Shown in pieces: positions 7,135-9,712 of a stretch of DNA of 9,712 nucleotides (its first letter is position 1; every line of letters begins with the position of its first letter). The position numbers and the translations under genes are program-made. This DNA is from an uncultured Atopobiaceae bacterium (GTDB taxonomy: Bacteria > Actinomycetota > Coriobacteriia > Coriobacteriales > Atopobiaceae): NCBI GenBank assembly GCA_944321005.1, contig CALUJT010000065.1, positions 1 through 9,712 on the forward strand, in the 5' to 3' direction. The notes under the pieces are model-generated. The model had not been told where the DNA came from. It ran no database searches and saw only the letters and a list, made by a program, of their open reading frames with translations.

Positions 7135-7224
7135 GAAATGTACGAGCGTCTCGGGCAAAGACAATTGCTGGCGATAAGTACGAAAGTCAAGACATATAGC
7201 GCGCGCGAGACGCTCGTACATTTC
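7135..7224. repeat. 90-nt element with 18-bp perfect terminal inverted repeats
   Basis: GAAATGTACGAGCGTCTC (7135-7152) and its exact reverse complement (7207-7224) enclose 54 nt that are visibly richer in A and T than the surroundings. The symmetry extends outward imperfectly (CCTCAA against CTGGAGG). The spacer contains no open frame. The shape is that of a small non-autonomous palindromic element. It could also act as an extra transcription barrier behind the flavin-reductase gene, but it lacks a U-tract. Confidence 0.75.
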
Positions 7225-7257
7225 CTGGAGGGCGCGCGGCCAGTGTCGCCGGAGGGC

Positions 7258-7292
7258 GCCCCGGGAACGCCGTGTGCCGGCGCCCCCGGGGC
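7258..7292 (-). terminator. Hairpin terminator after the flavin-reductase gene
   Basis: On the - strand GCCCCGGGGGCGCCG pairs with CGGCGUUCCCGGGGC over 15 positions around a 5-nt loop, using two adjacent G-U pairs. It begins 11 nt after the flavin-reductase stop. In + strand RNA the same two positions would be A-C mismatches, so the structure favours - strand transcripts, as expected of a terminator for the upstream - strand gene pair. No U-tract follows, which is common in high-GC actinobacteria. Confidence 0.7.
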
Positions 7293-7303
7293 CTCGCGCG
7301 TGC

Positions 7304-7843
7304 CTACTCGTCGTCCTTCTTGAGGATCTTCTCGATCTCGGCGATGTAGAGGTGGTGGTAGCCGCCTCCCGAGCCGTCGGCGCGGTTCTCGCCGCCGTAC
7401 CACTTGGACGTGAACTCGGAGTTGCCGAGGAAGTCCTCCTCCCTGAGCTGTGAGACGCAGAGCTTTCGGCAGATGAAGGCGAGGCGCGCCTCGGTGAAGT
7501 AGGGGGTGTCGTCCTCGTGGGCAACGGTGAGGCCGCACTCCTTGACCTTGTCGTAGTCGCGTCCGGACTTGGTGCCGCAGAAGCCGAGGACCTTGCGGTA
7601 CTGCTTGTCAAAGACGGTGAGGGAGAAGGTGTCCGCCTGGGAGGCGATCTCGTGCGTGTAGCGCTCGGGGCGCACGGCGCAGATCACCACGGGACGCTGC
7701 CAGAGGATGCCCATCGTGGCCCAGGCCACGGTCATGGGGTTGACCACGCCGTCGTGCTCGGCGGTCATGAGGAACCAGTCCTTGTCGATGAGGTGAAAGA
7801 CGTTCTCGTCAAACTCCTCGGGCTTGATGACGCTGTAGCTCAT
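7304..7843 (-). CDS. Flavin-reductase-like FMN-binding split-barrel protein (flavoredoxin type)
   Basis: The product is 179 residues, a typical size for the Flavin_Reduct family, whose members bind FMN and move electrons between NAD(P)H, flavin and partner proteins. Family features are DWFLMTAEHDG then NPMTVAWATMG (35-45), PVVICAVRPERYTHE (51-65), FSLTVFDKQYRKVLGFCGTKSGRDYDK (73-99) and YHHLYIAEIEKIL near the end. It is probably cytosolic, with no signal peptide. The ATG at 7843 was chosen because ACAGGAGC lies just upstream and the family N-terminus starts there; the in-frame ATG at 7939 would overlap the preceding gene. The opine-dehydrogenase-type gene ends 40 nt upstream, so the two are likely one operon. 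The substrate is unknown. Confidence 0.9.
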   Translation of the reverse strand: MSYSVIKPEEFDENVFHLIDKDWFLMTAEHDGVVNPMTVAWATMGILWQRPVVICAVRPERYTHEIASQADTFSLTVFDKQYRKVLGFCGTKSGRDYDKVKECGLTVAHEDDTPYFTEARLAFICRKLCVSQLREEDFLGNSEFTSKWYGGENRADGSGGGYHHLYIAEIEKILKKDDE

Positions 7844-7883
7844 GTGATGCTCCTGTCTCAACGTGGCTCGACTCCGTCTGCCG

Positions 7884-8959
7884 CTAGCCCTCGACGAGAT
7901 AGCTCTTGAGCTCGTCGAGGGACATGCCCGCGATCCCAAGGTCCTCGAGCGAGCGACCCGTCTCCCAGCAGTCCTCCTCCAGAAGGACGCCGCCCAGGCT
8001 CACGAGCGAGTCCATGACGGGCGTGGGAACGCCCACGAGGTGCGCGAGCTTTGCCCAGGAGGCGATGCGTAGGGGATGTCCTCGGAGTAGTAGCGGTTCT
8101 TGAGGCTGTCCGGCCCCACGATCTTGGCGAAGTTGGGGTCGCTTGCGATGGCCTCCTCGATGGAGTCGGTCTCCACGGCGCCTCCCACGCCGTGGGCCGC
8201 GATGTCGGAGGCGTAGCCAAAGGCGTCGAGAAGGGCGATGCGCTCTGCGTCCACGGCGTCCGTGAGGCGCGCGACGCAGCTCGTGAAGCCCTCGGTGTAG
8301 AAGTGGAAGTCGCCCCTGGCGTACTCGATGCGGCCGGCGTTGAGGATGCAGCCGGGGACGTGGATGATGGGGTTGAGGCTGGAGAGGCCGCAGGCCACGA
8401 CGCTCTCCACGGCCTCGAGGCCCGGGAAGACGCCGTCGAGCTCGGCCATGACCTCGTCCGTCCTGGAGGCGGGCATGACGCCCACCTTGAGCGGGTCGAA
8501 GCGGCTCATGACGAGGGACTTGCCGGGGCCGAGCAGGCGCGTGGCGTAGGGGAGGGTGTTGGTCTCCGCAACGGCTACGCCCTTGACGCCGCGCTCGCGG
8601 AAGGCGCGCCAGAACATGAGGGAGCCAAAGGTGCCGGGGAGCACGACGACGATCTGCCCGGGGCGGACGACTTCGGCGAGCTTATCGGCGTAGGCGCCGT
8701 GCGCAAAGGCGGGGACGGCAACCAGGATGAGCTTGACGTCGGAAATGGCGGCCTCGAGGTCGCTCGTGACCATCGCGAGCCTTGCCGTGCCCTGTCCGGC
8801 AGCGCCGGAGAGCTCGATGGTGCCGGTGTCAAAGACGGTCTGCATGTTGGGCGCAAAGCGCTCGTCCTCATAGAGGTTGACCTCGTAGCCTCGCAGCGTG
8901 AGGTCCGCCGCTGCGGCGTGGGCTCCGTTGCCTCCGCCGAGCACCGCGATTCGTGCCAT
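7884..8959 (-). pseudogene. NAD(P)-dependent opine (octopine/nopaline) dehydrogenase family protein, frameshifted near 3' end
   Basis: From the ATG at 8959, with AGGAGAAAGG upstream, the frame is intact for 297 residues. It shows an N-terminal Rossmann nucleotide site (GGGNGAHA, 8-15), a strand-turn at VAVPAFAHGAY (80-90), and the octopine-DH domain with SSLNPIIHVPGCILNAGRIE (193-212), whose His200 is the expected catalytic His. At about 8067-8069, in KNRYYSEDIPY, one base is missing (TACGCATC where TACGGCATC is expected). The frame then runs into an unrelated tail ending at 8000. Restoring one G continues as GIASWAKLAHLVGVPTPVMD and on to a TAG at 7884, about 358 residues, normal for the family. 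Such enzymes reductively join an amino acid and a 2-oxo acid; the substrate is unknown here. Either a recent mutation or a sequencing error. Confidence 0.88.
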
Positions 8960-9105
8960 GAGAGTGCCTTTCTCCTCGTGATGGGAATAGAGCCAAGGCT
9001 TTTTAACATGGGCTGACTTTCTCGGGGCGACCTATGGGGCGAGCGGCCGCAAGTAGTTGTTAAGCGGCGTAGCTTGTTATGTCAGCGGGGAACGGAGGAG
9101 TGGGG

Positions 9106-9121
9106 GCGGCCTCGAGGCCGC
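9106..9121. repeat. 16-bp perfect palindrome in the divergent intergenic region
   Basis: GCGGCCTCGAGGCCGC is a perfect 16-bp palindrome in the 352-nt gap between the - strand opine-dehydrogenase gene and the + strand rplE. It could be a dimer-binding operator serving either divergent promoter. In a sequence this rich in G and C such palindromes also arise by chance, so the role is open. Confidence 0.45.
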
Positions 9122-9191
9122 GAATGTGAACGTCCCGCGCATGTGGAGGACGGGCTGGAATTTCTGTGTGCGAAGGCATAAACTGTTTCCT

Positions 9192-9259
9192 TGCGTCTGT
9201 AGGTAGGGAGAGTTCTGCCTCGGACGCATGACAAGGCTCCCGGACCGCCGACCCGGGAG
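9192..9259 (+). promoter_or_regulatory. Two consecutive leader hairpins upstream of rplE
   Basis: The first hairpin pairs TGCGTC (9192-9197) with GACGCA (9223-9228) and, inside, AGGTAG (9201-9206) with CTGCCT (9215-9220, one G-U) around an 8-nt loop. The second pairs CTCCCGG (9237-9243) with CCGGGAG (9253-9259) around a 9-nt loop. The rplE Shine-Dalgarno AAGGAG (9300-9305) follows. A possible promoter just upstream (TGGAAT at 9156-9161, 17-nt spacer, TAAACT at 9179-9184) is weak by consensus. Since the genes before it run the other way, rplE needs a promoter in this stretch, so a structured regulatory leader is plausible. The regulator is not identifiable from sequence. Confidence 0.5.
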
Positions 9260-9311
9260 GTACGAGGTTGGAAACCCCGTGCTGAGAACCCCAGGAGTTA
9301 AGGAGAAGGAC

Positions 9312-9712
9312 ATGGCAGACAAGTACGTCCCCCGTCTCAAGGAGCAGTACTTCGCCACCGTGCGTGACGAGCTCCAGAAGCAGTTCAACTACACCAACGT
9401 TCACCAGATTCCCAAGATCGAGAAGATCGTCGTGAACATGGGCGTCGGCGAGGCCGCCACGGACGCCAAGGCCATCGACGGCGCCGTTGCCGACCTGCGT
9501 GCCATCACCGGCCAGCAGCCGCTCGTGACCCACGCCCGCAAGTCCATCGCCACCTTCCACCTGCGCGCCGGCATGCCCATCGGTGCCAAGGTCACCCTCC
9601 GCGGCGACCGCATGTGGGAGTTCTTCGATCGCCTGATCTCCATCGCCATCCCGCGCATCCGCGACTTCCGCGGCATCTCCCCGAAGAGCTTCGACGGCCG
9701 TGGCAACTTCTC
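9312..9712 (+). CDS. rplE: 50S ribosomal protein L5 (5' part; runs off window)
   Basis: The frame is open from the ATG at 9312 to the window end and gives 133 residues of a protein normally about 180 long. L5 belongs to the 5S rRNA complex and contacts the P-site tRNA and S13. Diagnostic segments are [37 protein letters not shown], the [19 protein letters not shown] segment, and [33 protein letters not shown] (9300-9305) lies 6 nt before the start. In standard spc order rplE directly follows rplX; here about 5.6 kb lie between them, and rplE has its own leader. Confidence 0.97.
   Translation, partial: MADKYVPRLKEQYFATVRDELQKQFNYTNVHQIPKIEKIVVNMGVGEAATDAKAIDGAVADLRAITGQQPLVTHARKSIATFHLRAGMPIGAKVTLRGDRMWEFFDRLISIAIPRIRDFRGISPKSFDGRGNF

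Noticed and set aside
7844..7939. Upstream in-frame ATG at 7939 for the flavin-reductase-like gene
   Set aside because: The extra 32 residues are Ser/Arg-rich shadow sequence overlapping the restored opine-dehydrogenase end; ACAGGAGC supports the ATG at 7843.
8990..9006. Terminator from AGCCAAGGCT followed by TTTTT
   Set aside because: The AGCC/GGCT stem would be 4 bp with a 2-nt loop, which is not feasible, and there is no + strand gene upstream to terminate.
8051..9016. Long + strand open frame (321 codons) opposite the opine-dehydrogenase gene
   Set aside because: The - strand frame has a Rossmann motif and family signatures plus a good Shine-Dalgarno. The + frame is Gly/Asp/Val/Glu-rich and resembles no protein.
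3735..9311. Classical integrative element or IS insertion at rplX|rplE
   Set aside because: No integrase, transposase, tRNA target or matching terminal repeats at the two outer edges could be found; the palindromes inside are of three different sequences.

Overview
This window looks like chromosome of a high-GC actinobacterium. The class Coriobacteriia (Olsenella/Atopobium/Collinsella-like) fits best. I base this on the ribosomal protein sequences, the strong preference for C-ending codons in those genes, and the accessory gene types: a membrane-anchored LytTR regulator, an opine-dehydrogenase-type oxidoreductase and a flavoredoxin-like protein. The assignment is by recognition, not by a database search.

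Region 1 (1-3734, + strand) is the S10/spc ribosomal protein cluster in canonical order: rplB (3' part), rpsS, rplV, rpsC, rplP, rpmC, rpsQ, rplN, rplX. Genes are tightly packed, with 5-30 nt gaps, and rpsC/rplP overlap in TAATG. The one looser gap is rpsQ-rplN, which contains a hairpin. That junction is where E. coli separates its S10 and spc operons. The next gene expected after rplX is rplE (L5), but it appears only at 9312, about 5.6 kb later.

Region 2 (3735-9311) is the material separating rplX from rplE, and every gene in it is on the - strand, facing the ribosomal cluster. From left to right: a 19-bp perfect inverted repeat that probably works as a two-way terminator; an AlbA_2 (Schlafen-like)/HATPase/winged-helix regulator (3874-5409); its upstream dyad-symmetric array of CTCTCA/TGAGAG boxes (5421-5488), a likely self-operator; a multi-pass membrane protein with a C-terminal LytTR DNA-binding domain (5660-6916); a repeat-rich non-coding block (6917-7303) with three CTATYGAGC boxes at exact 12-nt spacing, two long perfect inverted repeats and a strand-specific terminator hairpin; a flavin-reductase-like gene (7304-7843); and an opine-dehydrogenase family gene (7884-8959) broken by a single-base frameshift near its 3' end. 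The last two probably form one operon. A 17-nt exact direct repeat flanks the LytTR gene.

Region 3 (9312-9712, + strand) is the 5' part of rplE, resuming the spc cluster behind its own leader with two consecutive hairpins and a strong Shine-Dalgarno.

The main observation is that a normally continuous spc operon has been split exactly at rplX|rplE by four antisense accessory genes, including two regulators, with no transposase or integrase visible. In E. coli this junction carries the S8 translational operator. rplE and downstream genes must therefore use a promoter inside or at the edge of the insert. No tRNA, rRNA, CRISPR array or recognisable IS element was seen.
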